DNA from: CBDFNN01 sp965250215
Lineage (GTDB): Bacteria; Bacteroidota; Rhodothermia; Rhodothermales; DATKEJ01
Assembly: GCA_965250215.1 (NCBI GenBank)
Contig: CBDFNN010000004.1
Span: forward strand, 1,116,001-1,180,000
Length of the DNA: 64,000 nucleotides
Reading direction: 5' to 3'
The position numbers and the translations under genes were made by a program. Of this stretch, positions 34,657 to 42,820 are shown in pieces. Below the pieces are notes generated by a model. The model saw only the letters and a list, made by a program, of their open reading frames with translations, searched no databases and had not been told where the DNA came from. Each line of letters opens with the position of its first letter. Position 1 is the stretch's first letter.

Positions 34657-35721
34657 CTAGGCGATCGTCACCTTAGGATCCAAGTAGACATCCTGAATAG
34701 CATTTAAGATTTCGACTCCTTTCTTAAAAGGTTTCTGGAAAGCCTTTCGTCCTGAGATCAATCCCATACCGCCAGCCCGCTTATTAATAACGGCAGTCTT
34801 GACAGCTTGCTGAAGATCATTTGTACCAGATCCACCACCAGAGTTGATGAGACCAACACGTCCCATGTAGCCGTTGGCGACTTGGTATCTCGTTAGGTCA
34901 ATCGGATGCGGTGATGCAAGCTTGGTATACATTCTCTTGTCGAGTTTCCCATAGCTAGAATCGCCCGAGTTCAGGGCAAGGTAGCCACCGTTAGAGGTTG
35001 GCTGCTTTTGCTTGACGATGTCAGCTTCGATTGTCACTCCAAGATGGTTGGCCTGACCTGTAAGGTCAGCAGAGTTCTCGTGATTGACACCGTCCACTGT
35101 GAAAGCTGAGTTACGAACGTAGCACCAAAGGATTGTCATCATTCCAAGCTCATGAGCCAAGGAAAATGCATTTGCTACTTCAACAATTTGCCGATTTGAA
35201 TCTTGAGATCCAAAATAGATGGTTGCGCCGACACCAACGCATCCCATATTGTAGGCATCCTCTATCTGAGAAAACATGATTTGCTCATGCGTGTTGGGAT
35301 AGGTTAAAAGCTCATTGTGGTTGAACTTCAAAATGAAGGGAATCTTGTGGGCATACTTTCGAGCAACTGCTCCAAGAACACCAAAGGTCGAAGCAACGGC
35401 ATTGCATCCGCCTTCGATCGCAAGGTCGACGATTCCTTTGGGATCGAAATAGAGTGGGTTTGGTGCGAATGAGGCTCCTGCGGAGTGCTCAATCCCTTGG
35501 TCCACGGGAAGAATCGAGGTGTATCCAGTCCCTCCAAGCCGTCCGCCATTATAAAGTGTTTGAAGGGAGCGAAGGACTCTTGGGTTACGATCGGAATCCA
35601 TAAATACTCGATCGACGAAATCTGGACCCGGTAAATAGAGTTGCTCCTTCTTGATTGTTTTACACGTGTGGCTTAGAAGTTCTTTTCCTTCTTTGCCTAG
35701 GATTTGTGCGGTAGTTGCCAT
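34657..35721 (-). CDS. Class I fructose-bisphosphate aldolase (DhnA type)
   Basis: The product has 354 residues of the DhnA/FbaB family. Landmarks are LPVDQGIEHSAG, FDPKGIVDLAIEGGCNAVA, KIPFILKFNHNELL, CVGVGATIYFGS, VTIEADIVKQKQP and the phosphate-binding LINSGGGSG...GGMGLISGRKAFQ. It cleaves fructose-1,6-bisphosphate to DHAP and glyceraldehyde-3-phosphate by a Schiff-base lysine in glycolysis and gluconeogenesis. It appears to be a single-gene transcription unit with its own terminator. Lengths near 350 residues are normal for this group. Confidence 0.95.
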   Translation of the reverse strand: MATTAQILGKEGKELLSHTCKTIKKEQLYLPGPDFVDRVFMDSDRNPRVLRSLQTLYNGGRLGGTGYTSILPVDQGIEHSAGASFAPNPLYFDPKGIVDLAIEGGCNAVASTFGVLGAVARKYAHKIPFILKFNHNELLTYPNTHEQIMFSQIEDAYNMGCVGVGATIYFGSQDSNRQIVEVANAFSLAHELGMMTILWCYVRNSAFTVDGVNHENSADLTGQANHLGVTIEADIVKQKQPTSNGGYLALNSGDSSYGKLDKRMYTKLASPHPIDLTRYQVANGYMGRVGLINSGGGSGTNDLQQAVKTAVINKRAGGMGLISGRKAFQKPFKKGVEILNAIQDVYLDPKVTIA

Positions 35722-35847
35722 TGATTAATGCTAGAAATGATTGGTTCAAAACAGCCTTAAATGTACGAAGGAAGTAGGCTATTTCCTCGTAAGGGCTTCC
35801 AAGAGTCGGCCCCACTTGGGATAGATTAGGAGCAGATCTGCAAAAAG

Positions 35848-35879
35848 AAGATCCACCCCTGCTTTCAAAGGTGGATCTT
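35848..35879 (-). terminator. Intrinsic terminator after msrB
   Basis: AAGATCCACC (35848-35857) pairs with GGTGGATCTT (35870-35879). On the minus strand it is followed by a T-rich tract (TTCTTTTTGC). It is located 13 bp past the msrB stop. Confidence 0.9.
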
Positions 35880-35891
35880 GGTTAGAATACT

Positions 35892-36338
35892 CTAGTCCTC
35901 TTCGGCCTTTTCAAGAGACATGGCATTGATGCAAAATCGAAGTCCACTAGGCTCCGGACCGTCTGGAAAGACATGGCCTAAGTGGGCGTCGCATACATTG
36001 CAGGTCGTTTCGATACGCCTCATACCGTAAGTCGCATCCATATGATGCGCGATCACATTGTCTTCTATTGGCTCGGTGAATGAAGGCCAACCTGTGCCAC
36101 TATCAAACTTCTCACTTGCATCAAAGAGAGGAGTCTTGCAACAGGCGCAATTGTAGACGCCAGGTTCGAACAGCGAACAAGAATCTGAGCTAAAGGGCCG
36201 CTCCGTTCCTTTGAGTCGCGTGATTCTGAATTGCTCTTCGGACAAGTCCTTCTTCCATTCTTCCTCCGTCTTTTCCACCCTTCCGGGAGGACTTAGATTT
36301 TGCTTGTTGGCATATTTAAGAACATCGTTCCAGTTCAT
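35892..36338 (-). CDS. msrB: Peptide-methionine (R)-S-oxide reductase
   Basis: The product has 148 residues of the MsrB fold. Zinc cysteines are in YNCACC and CNVCDAHLGHVF, the substrate pocket is FDSGTGWPSF and the catalytic cysteine is in LRFCINAMSL. A further Cys in SSDSC could act as the resolving cysteine. The enzyme reduces the R-isomer of methionine sulfoxide in proteins, using thioredoxin. No signal peptide, so cytoplasmic. It is 46 bp downstream of a redoxin gene and probably in the same transcript, which fits an oxidative-repair pair. Confidence 0.96.
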   Translation of the reverse strand: MNWNDVLKYANKQNLSPPGRVEKTEEEWKKDLSEEQFRITRLKGTERPFSSDSCSLFEPGVYNCACCKTPLFDASEKFDSGTGWPSFTEPIEDNVIAHHMDATYGMRRIETTCNVCDAHLGHVFPDGPEPSGLRFCINAMSLEKAEED

Positions 36339-36384
36339 AGTTTTCTTTGTTTGCTTGAATAACTTAAAGAAATTTTGCTGTCGA

Positions 36385-36912
36385 TCAGCCTTTTTCTTGA
36401 GCGTTCTCGCTCTGTCCGTTTAAGAAGGATATTGCGCTGTCGGTGTTCAAATGAAAGTCGTTGAATATCACTTTCCCATCTTCGCTGATCATAATAAACC
36501 AAGGAGTACCTCCCGTCAGGTAGTCTGTCATGGTTTTTGAAATCATTCCTGAGCTCTCGTCACCAGGATCGTGGCCAAAAGGGATTTTCAATTCGTACTC
36601 TTTTTGCACTTCCAACATTCTTTCGAATGTGTTTGCTTCATGTCCTTCAAAAACTGTTTGAATCGCCAAGAATTGGACCTTGTAAAGATCGGTCGTTTGA
36701 TTGACCATTCTCTGAAGGGAAGGAAGACCAACTTTGTGACATCCTGGACACCAAGCTTGGAAGCAATAGATTACTGTAATCTCTTCTTTTCGAGGGTCGA
36801 TGCTGGGAGCTAAGGCCAAAGTATTTCCATTCCCGTCAACCCAATTTTCAACACGGAGTTCAGGAGCAGCTTGTCCCTCGATCCCTTGGGTTCTCATCAT
36901 CTTTTCATTCAT
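36385..36912 (-). CDS. Thioredoxin-like (redoxin) protein
   Basis: The product has 175 residues. The fold is thioredoxin/peroxiredoxin-like: CFQAWCPGCHKVGLP carries the C-P-G-C active site, and TGGTPWFIMISEDGKVIFN has the cis-Pro loop. There is no signal peptide or lipobox, so it is probably cytoplasmic. Two nearby ATGs (codons 1, 5 and 6) leave the exact start open. It may supply reducing power to the MsrB encoded just downstream, but that pairing is inferred from position. Confidence 0.85.
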   Translation of the reverse strand: MNEKMMRTQGIEGQAAPELRVENWVDGNGNTLALAPSIDPRKEEITVIYCFQAWCPGCHKVGLPSLQRMVNQTTDLYKVQFLAIQTVFEGHEANTFERMLEVQKEYELKIPFGHDPGDESSGMISKTMTDYLTGGTPWFIMISEDGKVIFNDFHLNTDSAISFLNGQSENAQEKG

Positions 36913-37037
36913 TTAATCCTCTTGTTTTTGCTCTCCTCTGAGCGCTGAGGGCAAGGATTGTTACACCAAAATCGAAGCATTCAAGCTTGCAATAGCTGAC
37001 AGGGTTTCATCGGCGTCGATGACTTTGATTGCTCCAG

Positions 37038-38081
37038 CTATCGAGGCAGAAGCTCCCTTGGAATCTTCGACTTTCCATCGAGCCAAGATTCGATATTAGA
37101 AGCGATCAAACTACCCAGCAGAATTCCTTTCGAGCCCAAAGCATTGACTACAAAGGCTCTCTTCCCGACTGGACTGGCAATGGGTAATCTGCTCCCAATA
37201 CGAGTTACCCGGACTCCAACCCATTCATCGATAAATTCCGACTCCTTCAATATTGGACAGAGCGATTTAGCTTTGTCCATCAGATCGATTCGGGCGTTTT
37301 TGCTTGGCTCCAGGTTTTCAAATTGATGCTCAAAGGTGGACCCAAGTAAAAGGTGGTCTTTCCTGGTTACGAGATTAATCGATGCTGAAAGGGCGATAGA
37401 ATCGGACCATGATTTTGGGCGTGATATTCTTAGTGCTTGACCCTTGACCTGGTGAAAATCTTCAGCCATTGCACCTTCCATTTCTCCGAACCATCTACCT
37501 CTGCAAAGAAGGAGCTTATTGGTTTTGACAGACTGACCATCGGACAATACGCAGGTGATTTCAGATGCACCTTCTATGAATGAATCAATGGATATTTTCG
37601 AAAAGCTTAGTCCCTTTGAGCGTGACATATTCGCTACGCGGATAAGCCAATTTTCGATATCGACACTTCCACCTTGATGTACTAGAATTCCACCTAAGGG
37701 CATTCTGACCTGAGGAAAGCTAGAGCTCGCTTCATCAGCTTCTAGGAAAATGGAAAGCGGTGAATGGAGGGAAGCGTTTTTGCGAAAATATGCCACCTGC
37801 TCATCATTACCTGCTGGTCTGAGGACTCCCCTGTCATCGTAATTATCTTGAGATCCAGTCTCCTGAATCAGCAATTCGAATGCTTCCATGGCCGCTTCCC
37901 AGTTCCAGAGTACATTCGCCTTCTTGGACATCATTGGGCTTACGAGTCCAGATGCACCACCGGATGTCCCACCGGATACTCCCCGAGGATCAAGCAACAG
38001 GACCGATCTAGTCTTGCTCAATTCATAGGCGCAAAGCGTGCCTGCCAATCCAGCGCCGGCCACGATGACATCGTAATTCAA
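37038..38081 (-). CDS. FAD-dependent amine/amino-acid oxidase family protein
   Basis: The product has 347 residues of the DAO fold. The dinucleotide site is DVIVAGAGLAGTLCAYELSK, followed by a Gly/Ser-rich GVSGGTSGGASGLVSPMM and a C-terminal GSRLPIASPVGKRAFVVNALGSKGILLGSLIA typical of the D-amino-acid oxidase/MnmC-C group. It resembles MnmC C-terminal-type and DadA-type oxidases; the substrate is not identifiable. It is divergent, across a 377-bp gap, from the thiamine operon, which begins with another DAO-fold enzyme (ThiO). Confidence 0.85.
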   Translation of the reverse strand: MNYDVIVAGAGLAGTLCAYELSKTRSVLLLDPRGVSGGTSGGASGLVSPMMSKKANVLWNWEAAMEAFELLIQETGSQDNYDDRGVLRPAGNDEQVAYFRKNASLHSPLSIFLEADEASSSFPQVRMPLGGILVHQGGSVDIENWLIRVANMSRSKGLSFSKISIDSFIEGASEITCVLSDGQSVKTNKLLLCRGRWFGEMEGAMAEDFHQVKGQALRISRPKSWSDSIALSASINLVTRKDHLLLGSTFEHQFENLEPSKNARIDLMDKAKSLCPILKESEFIDEWVGVRVTRIGSRLPIASPVGKRAFVVNALGSKGILLGSLIASNIESWLDGKSKIPRELLPR

Positions 38082-38328
38082 AACAGTGGTGAGTTTAGAG
38101 TGGTGCGTGATGTGTAAGACAAGACAGTAATTTATTTATGTGTTGTGTGTGATGTGTGATGGTAAAACAACTAAATAAGAATTCTAGTACTTCGCATTAC
38201 TAGGATGAACTTGGAGACATTTATCACCGGATTTGTGTACTCGATTGGATTGAAATGTTCAAGAGGGGTCTAGAGTTCTGAGACTTCGTGAGAATGAACC
38301 ATCCAATCGGTTCCGAGTAGACAAATTA
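38082..38328. other. Intergenic region before the riboswitch
   Basis: No gene is seen. It includes a G/T-rich word array (38139-38162, imperfect TGTGTTG/TGTGATG). A promoter for the thiamine operon should lie in the last 100 bp, but I cannot define it. Confidence 0.5.
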
Positions 38329-38406
38329 GCGAAGGGGTGTTCAGCAGCAGCTGTTCTGAGATTATACCCTTTGACCTGAACCCGATAATGCGGGCGGAGG
38401 GATCGC
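38329..38406 (+). promoter_or_regulatory. TPP riboswitch (THI element)
   Basis: The conserved parts are present in order: GAAGGGGTG, then CTGAGA, TACCC, GACCTGA, GATAATGCGGGCGGAGGGA. P1 closes with GCGA (38329) and TCGC (38403-38406). It precedes thiO and senses thiamine diphosphate. Downstream, ACCT (38440-38443) can pair with AGGT in the GAGGTG ribosome-binding site (38449-38454), while AAGGT (38420-38424) can pair with ACCTT (38440-38444), so these are alternative structures. This suggests control at translation; that part is inference. Confidence 0.95.
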
Positions 38407-38458
38407 GGTCAAAGACCAGAAGGTCAATAGTATCGCGCTACCTTGCCCGAGGTGTACT

Positions 38459-39580
38459 ATGAGTCATCCTGGCAGAAAGATAGAATCAGTTGGAATCCTC
38501 GGTGGAGGAGTCATAGGTCTATGCATTTCCTATTGGTTGCTGAAGGCAGGCATTCATGTGAGCCTTTTCGAAACAGGGAAAATTGCCATGGGCGCGACAA
38601 ATGCTGCTGCCGGAATGCTACTCCCCACTTCTGAGACTTCATTCGAAGACTTAGACATGTACGATCTAAGCAGGGAGAGTCTCCGCATTTGGGAAGACAC
38701 CTACCGGGATATCGAGGCAGAATCTGAGATCGATATAGATTTTCGTTTAGGCGGTTCACTCATGCTCGCGCATGATCGAGACAGTGCGGCCAAGCTCAGA
38801 CGTCTGTACCAATTTCATAGTGAAAACGACTTTGAATCCGAATGGAAATCTGGGGTAGATTTACGCAATATGGAGAGTCTGATATCTCCTCGGGCCATTG
38901 GTGGTATCTATTATCCGACCGATAGGCAGGTTGATCCACGAAGACTGTCGAAAGCACTTGTTAAAGCTTGCAAGAATCGAGGCCTGAAGCTTTTTGAAAA
39001 TTGGTCGGCGAAGTCGGTGTCGGTTCAAGAAAATGGCGCAGAAATTCAATCTTTGTCGGGTAAAAACCAAAATTTCGATGTCGTGGTAATTTCTTGTGGG
39101 CTCGGATCGACTAAGCTAGAGACGACAACAAAGCTGCCTTATATTAGACCCGTCAAAGGCCAAGTACTTGAGTTGGAGATGACAAAGGATCTGTCTATTG
39201 ATAGAGTAATATCTGGAGAAGGAGCCTACTTAGTTCCGAAGCAGGGAGGGCGTCTTCTGATTGGTGCGACAACTGAGGAAGTTGGACTTGATGAGGGTAT
39301 GACTGCCGGAGGTGTCTACCGATTACTTGAAGCGGGGCGTGAATTGATACCGGCCATTGAGGAGCTTAAGCTTGTGGATATGTGGTATGGATTTCGACCA
39401 GCTTGCGCCGACAACAAACCGGCGCTCGGTTGGACTGATGATAGGGGAGTGTTTTTTGCTGGGGGGCACTATCGAAATGGAATTCTGCTGTCTGCGATCA
39501 CCGGCCGCGAGACAGCGAAAATGATAGTAGAAGGTTCGGATTCTGAGTGGTTCTCTGCTTTCAATTTAAATCGGTTCTAG
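38459..39580 (+). CDS. thiO: Glycine oxidase, thiamine biosynthesis
   Basis: The product has 373 residues of the FAD DAO fold: VGILGGGVIGLCISYWLL at the start, an AMGATNAAAGMLLP motif typical of ThiO, KGQVLEL and, at the C-terminus, the conserved WYGFRPACADNKPALGWT and GHYRNGILLSAITG. ThiO oxidises glycine with O2 to dehydroglycine, the precursor of the thiazole ring, in place of the anaerobic ThiH. It is the first gene after the TPP riboswitch, with GAGGTG four bases before the ATG as ribosome-binding site. Confidence 0.93.
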   Translation: MSHPGRKIESVGILGGGVIGLCISYWLLKAGIHVSLFETGKIAMGATNAAAGMLLPTSETSFEDLDMYDLSRESLRIWEDTYRDIEAESEIDIDFRLGGSLMLAHDRDSAAKLRRLYQFHSENDFESEWKSGVDLRNMESLISPRAIGGIYYPTDRQVDPRRLSKALVKACKNRGLKLFENWSAKSVSVQENGAEIQSLSGKNQNFDVVVISCGLGSTKLETTTKLPYIRPVKGQVLELEMTKDLSIDRVISGEGAYLVPKQGGRLLIGATTEEVGLDEGMTAGGVYRLLEAGRELIPAIEELKLVDMWYGFRPACADNKPALGWTDDRGVFFAGGHYRNGILLSAITGRETAKMIVEGSDSEWFSAFNLNRF

Positions 39581-39589
39581 AGCAATTTT

Positions 39590-39811
39590 ATGTCGGAAGA
39601 AAAGACTATTGTTATTTCCATCAACGGGGTGGAGGAGCACGTTTCTGATGTGATCCTACTCTCGCTTTTGAAGAGGAAAGGATTTGATCTTAAATCACGG
39701 GGGGTGGCTGTTGCAGTACAAGACCAATTAGCAAGGAAACGTGATTGGTCTGAGTTTCATTTGAAAAACGGGGATCGAGTCGAAATAATTACGGCAGCTC
39801 AAGGTGGATAA
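39590..39811 (+). CDS. thiS: Sulfur carrier protein
   Basis: The product has 73 residues with a ubiquitin-like fold and ends in the essential Gly-Gly (ITAAQGG). The start KTIVISINGVEEHV is typical of ThiS. The C-terminus is thiocarboxylated and donates sulfur to ThiG. The gene lies 9 bp after thiO. The adenylating enzyme ThiF is not encoded in this operon. About 100 bp of apparently non-coding sequence (39812-39915) separates it from thiG. Confidence 0.93.
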   Translation: MSEEKTIVISINGVEEHVSDVILLSLLKRKGFDLKSRGVAVAVQDQLARKRDWSEFHLKNGDRVEIITAAQGG

Positions 39812-39915
39812 ATTGAAAAGCGAATTAAGTAGACTGGTGATTGCGCCCTTCTCCAGGGAATGTGGAGTCATGATTAAGGGATGGACAGAGAAATTGAAGC
39901 TAAACATATAAAGTA

Positions 39916-40722
39916 ATGTCCGATACACGCCTTAGATTTGATCCACTGAATATTGGACATCGAAGTTACGAGAATCGATTGTTGTTGGGGACAAGTCGCT
40001 ATCCGAGTCCAGATGTCTTGATGTTGGCTATAGAGGAGGCCGGAATTCAACTTGTGACGGTATCCATAAGACGAGTCAATGTTTATGACAAAGTTTCTGG
40101 TGACATACTCGGACTTTTGAGAAGTGCCGGGGTCGATCTTCTTCCTAACACAGCTGGATGTTATACAGCCAAGGAAGCGGTGTTGACAGCGGAGTTGGCT
40201 AGAGAAGCCTTGGAGACTAATCTAGTGAAGTTGGAGGTTATCGCTGACGATGAAACCCTTTTGCCTGACGCAGAGCAAACAATAAAGGCGGCAGATCAGC
40301 TAGTTAATCTAGGGTTTGACGTGATGGCTTATTGCAGCGATGACCCAATAACCTGCCGGAAATTAGCCGATCTAGGATGTGTTTCAGTGATGCCGTTGGC
40401 TTCTCCTATTGGCTCGGGCATGGGTCTTCTGAACCCGTATAATCTCTCCCTTATTCGAAGACTCGTAGAGGATATTCCTCTTTTTGTCGATGCTGGCATC
40501 GGGACAGCAAGTGATGCGACTAGAGCCATGGAGTTAGGATTTGATGGCGTTCTTTTGAATACCGCGGTAGCGCAAGCCAAACATCCGGTTCAAATGGCTA
40601 AAGCTATGAGCATGGCTGTGTCTTCCGGGAGATCGGCTTTCTTGGCCGGGAGAATGACAACGAAATATTTTGCCGAGGCGTCCTCGCCTTTGGATGGAAA
40701 AATCGAAATGAAAGATCTCTGA
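39916..40722 (+). CDS. thiG: Thiazole synthase
   Basis: The product has 268 residues, a TIM barrel. Landmarks are NRLLLGTSRYPS, LLPNTAGCYTAKEAVLTAEL, LVKLEVIADDETLLPD with the Schiff-base Lys, VMPLASPIGSGMGL, and VDAGIGTASDATRAMELGFDGVLLNTAVA. It condenses 1-deoxy-D-xylulose-5-phosphate, ThiS thiocarboxylate and dehydroglycine into the thiazole phosphate. The last base of its TGA is the first base of the next gene's ATG (TGATG), so the two are coupled. Confidence 0.97.
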   Translation: MSDTRLRFDPLNIGHRSYENRLLLGTSRYPSPDVLMLAIEEAGIQLVTVSIRRVNVYDKVSGDILGLLRSAGVDLLPNTAGCYTAKEAVLTAELAREALETNLVKLEVIADDETLLPDAEQTIKAADQLVNLGFDVMAYCSDDPITCRKLADLGCVSVMPLASPIGSGMGLLNPYNLSLIRRLVEDIPLFVDAGIGTASDATRAMELGFDGVLLNTAVAQAKHPVQMAKAMSMAVSSGRSAFLAGRMTTKYFAEASSPLDGKIEMKDL

Positions 40723-41408
40723 TGTCGGCCAGTACAAGACAAAATCAGATGCCGAATCTTGTTGTCGTTGCCGATGGCTTTGCTAGGAATTTGGACCGTC
40801 GGAATATTGGCCAAGTTATTAAGGCTTCCCAAACTGGGAAACTACCATGGGTTCTGCTCCGAGACTATGGTGTTCCGCCCGTTGAATTTCGTGAGGCCGC
40901 TGTGATGGTGGTTCGAAATATCAGGCTAGGGTTCAAGGGAGCGGAGATTACAATCAATAGACGACTGGATCTCGCTTATGATCTAGGAACCGGTATCCAT
41001 CTTGGCAACAATTTTGAACAGGTCGAATTCGCAAGAAGAAAACTTGGCAGAACAGCAAGAATTGGTGTCTCACTACATCATGGGGAAGAGGTGGACAAGC
41101 GCCTAATTCAGTTTGTAGACTATGCATTCTACAGTCCCATTTTTTGGACTAGCAGTAAGCCAGACTCCCGTCCGATCAACAAAGAAGGCTTAGAGCGATT
41201 TTGCAATCGCTATCCAGAATTGAAAGTATTTGCTCTAGGTGGTGTTACACCAGAAAAAGTAGGAGTTTGCTTCGATGCTGGGGCATATGGCGTTGCCGTC
41301 GCAAGTGGAATCACTCGGTCGTCAAGAGTTAGTTTAGCTCTTCAAAAATACAATCAGGCTATCATCTATTCTAATCGAAAAAGAAGAGCCCAGAGGGGTA
41401 AAGGATGA
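40722..41408 (+). CDS. ThiE/TenI-like thiamine phosphate synthase family protein
   Basis: The product has 228 residues, a TIM barrel of the ThiE/TenI family. Matches are WVLLRDYG (usual QLREK), ITINRRLDLAYDL, GIHLGNN, IGVSLHHGEEVDK, DYAFYSPIFWTSSKP and FALGGVTPEKVGVCFDAGAYGVAVASGI. ThiE joins pyrimidine and thiazole phosphates, whereas TenI tautomerises the thiazole. The N-terminal half is less ThiE-like (RDYG in place of REK), so TenI is possible. As no other ThiE appears in this operon, ThiE would be needed to finish the pathway unless it is elsewhere. It overlaps thiD by 4 bp (ATGA). Confidence 0.82.
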   Translation: MSASTRQNQMPNLVVVADGFARNLDRRNIGQVIKASQTGKLPWVLLRDYGVPPVEFREAAVMVVRNIRLGFKGAEITINRRLDLAYDLGTGIHLGNNFEQVEFARRKLGRTARIGVSLHHGEEVDKRLIQFVDYAFYSPIFWTSSKPDSRPINKEGLERFCNRYPELKVFALGGVTPEKVGVCFDAGAYGVAVASGITRSSRVSLALQKYNQAIIYSNRKRRAQRGKG

Positions 41409-42187
41409 AGACTAAACATGTAGTTCTTAGCATAGCCGGGAGTGATTCAGGAGGAGGAGCCGGAATTCAGGCTGACATAAAAACAATTGAGTCGCACGGA
41501 CTTTTTGCGACGACAGCCATCACGGCGATTACCGCCCAGAACACCCTCGGAGTTCAGGCTTTCGAGCCTGTTTCGCCGCTGCGTGTGCGGCAACAAATCG
41601 AGAGCGTATTCTCTGACTTTAAGGTGGCTGCCGTAAAAACAGGAATGATTCCCAATGCTGAAATTGTTGAGACAGTCGTTGAATGTTTAAAGACTAGAAC
41701 CGATATCCCTTGTGTCGTAGATCCTGTAATGATAAGCACATCCGGAGACAGCCTGATAGATGACCGTGCCTTAACCATGATGACTTCATTCCTCATTCCA
41801 ATGGCGGATCTTGTGACGCCGAATATCGATGAGGCAAGGGCTTTGTCCGGCGAGAAAATAGAGGATAGAAAAGGTATGATGCACGCCGCCGAGAAGATTT
41901 TCGAGTTGGGTTGCAATCATGTCTTAATAAAAGGTGGACACCTAAAAGAGCAGTCTGCAGTCGACGTGCTCTTCGACGGAGAGCGATTTATCGAGTACTC
42001 CACTGAGAGAATCGAAGATGCCGATGTCCACGGCACCGGCTGTACCTTCGCATCCGCGATCGCCTCTAATTTGGCAGTCGGTCAGAGCATGGAAGATGCT
42101 GTGTACGAGGCCAAAATATTTCTTACTCAATCAATTTTGGAAAGGAGCACATTGGGAAGGGGAAGTCAGGTTCTTGGCTGGAGCTAA
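41405..42187 (+). CDS. thiD: Hydroxymethylpyrimidine / phosphomethylpyrimidine kinase
   Basis: The product has 260 residues of the ribokinase-like fold. It starts SIAGSDSGGGAGIQADIKT, with GLFATTAITAITAQNTLGV, DPVMISTSGDSL, VTPNIDEARALSG, and the anion-hole HGTGCTFASAIASNLA near the C-terminus. It phosphorylates HMP and HMP-P to HMP-PP for joining with the thiazole. It is the last gene of the riboswitch-controlled operon. HMP must come from ThiC elsewhere or from salvage, as no thiC is present here. Confidence 0.95.
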   Translation: MKTKHVVLSIAGSDSGGGAGIQADIKTIESHGLFATTAITAITAQNTLGVQAFEPVSPLRVRQQIESVFSDFKVAAVKTGMIPNAEIVETVVECLKTRTDIPCVVDPVMISTSGDSLIDDRALTMMTSFLIPMADLVTPNIDEARALSGEKIEDRKGMMHAAEKIFELGCNHVLIKGGHLKEQSAVDVLFDGERFIEYSTERIEDADVHGTGCTFASAIASNLAVGQSMEDAVYEAKIFLTQSILERSTLGRGSQVLGWS

Positions 42188-42270
42188 TAACCAAGAAGTT
42201 TTGACATGGTTAATGGCAGGGACCTATCGAATAAGCATTTTGACTTAACATTCGTTCGTGATGTATATTA

Positions 42271-42306
42271 GGAGAGGAAGCAATAGAAAGGAAGCAGTAG
42301 GCAGGG
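42271..42306. repeat. Degenerate GGAAGCA(A/G)TAG word repeat
   Basis: Imperfect copies (GAGAGGAAGCAATAGAAAG, GAAGCAGTAGGCAGGG) lie between thiD and the tRNA-Arg gene. Confidence 0.5.
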
Positions 42307-42352
42307 CAAAAAGTCGAGACTCTAATCAACAACATGCTTACCTTGCGTTTTT

Positions 42353-42426
42353 GCGCCGGTAGCTCAGCTGGATAGAGCATCTGACTTCGGATCAGAGGGT
42401 CGAGGGTTCGAATCCTTCCCGGCGTA
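42353..42426 (+). tRNA. tRNA-Arg (anticodon TCG)
   Basis: A 74-nt cloverleaf fits fully. The acceptor stem is GCGCCGG/CCGGCGT with a G-T first pair, the D-arm GCTC/GAGC, the anticodon stem TCTGA/TCAGA around CTTCGGA (anticodon TCG, codon CGA), and the T-arm GAGGG-TTCGAAT-CCTTC with one G-T pair. CCA is not encoded (ACTG follows). TACCTTGC at 42339-42346 is a possible -7 element. Confidence 0.97.
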
Positions 42427-42457
42427 CTGTGACTCACCACGAAAGTCATTGGAGGAG

Positions 42458-42820
42458 ATGAAGAAATTACTTGTATTGTTCGCGTTCTCGGGGGCATTTC
42501 TTTACACCTGTGTTGTCCCACCACCCACCGATTCAAATAGTATCGAGATAACAGGCGTGGTTTCTGGCGTATTTGAGTCAGGAGAAAACGACATTGTCTT
42601 TAAAATAATTGGTGATGAGCCGGGCTACTATATCAATCGCGGACTTCAAGTTGGCCTTGATATCGACAGATTAAGTAAGGAACTCATGGGGAAAAGAGTT
42701 CATCTTGTCTATGCAGACATGCCCTTTGACCCAACGGTAAAGCATTTGTATTTCCTTCGTCAAGATGATCAAATCATTTTCAAGGAGCACCCCTCATACA
42801 TGCCTGCTTCTTTGAGGTAG
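42458..42820 (+). CDS. Small putative lipoprotein
   Basis: I do not recognise the family. The product has 120 residues from the ATG at 42458 (MKKLLVLFAFSGAFLYTC), a signal peptide with a plausible lipobox Cys. A TTG three codons earlier (42449) is an alternative. GGAGGAG lies unusually close, right against the ATG, which leaves the start uncertain. The mature part looks like a small beta-fold (IEITGVVSGVFESG, KRVHLVYADMPF). It begins only 32 bp after the tRNA-Arg gene, which has no terminator before it. Confidence 0.75.
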   Translation: MKKLLVLFAFSGAFLYTCVVPPPTDSNSIEITGVVSGVFESGENDIVFKIIGDEPGYYINRGLQVGLDIDRLSKELMGKRVHLVYADMPFDPTVKHLYFLRQDDQIIFKEHPSYMPASLR

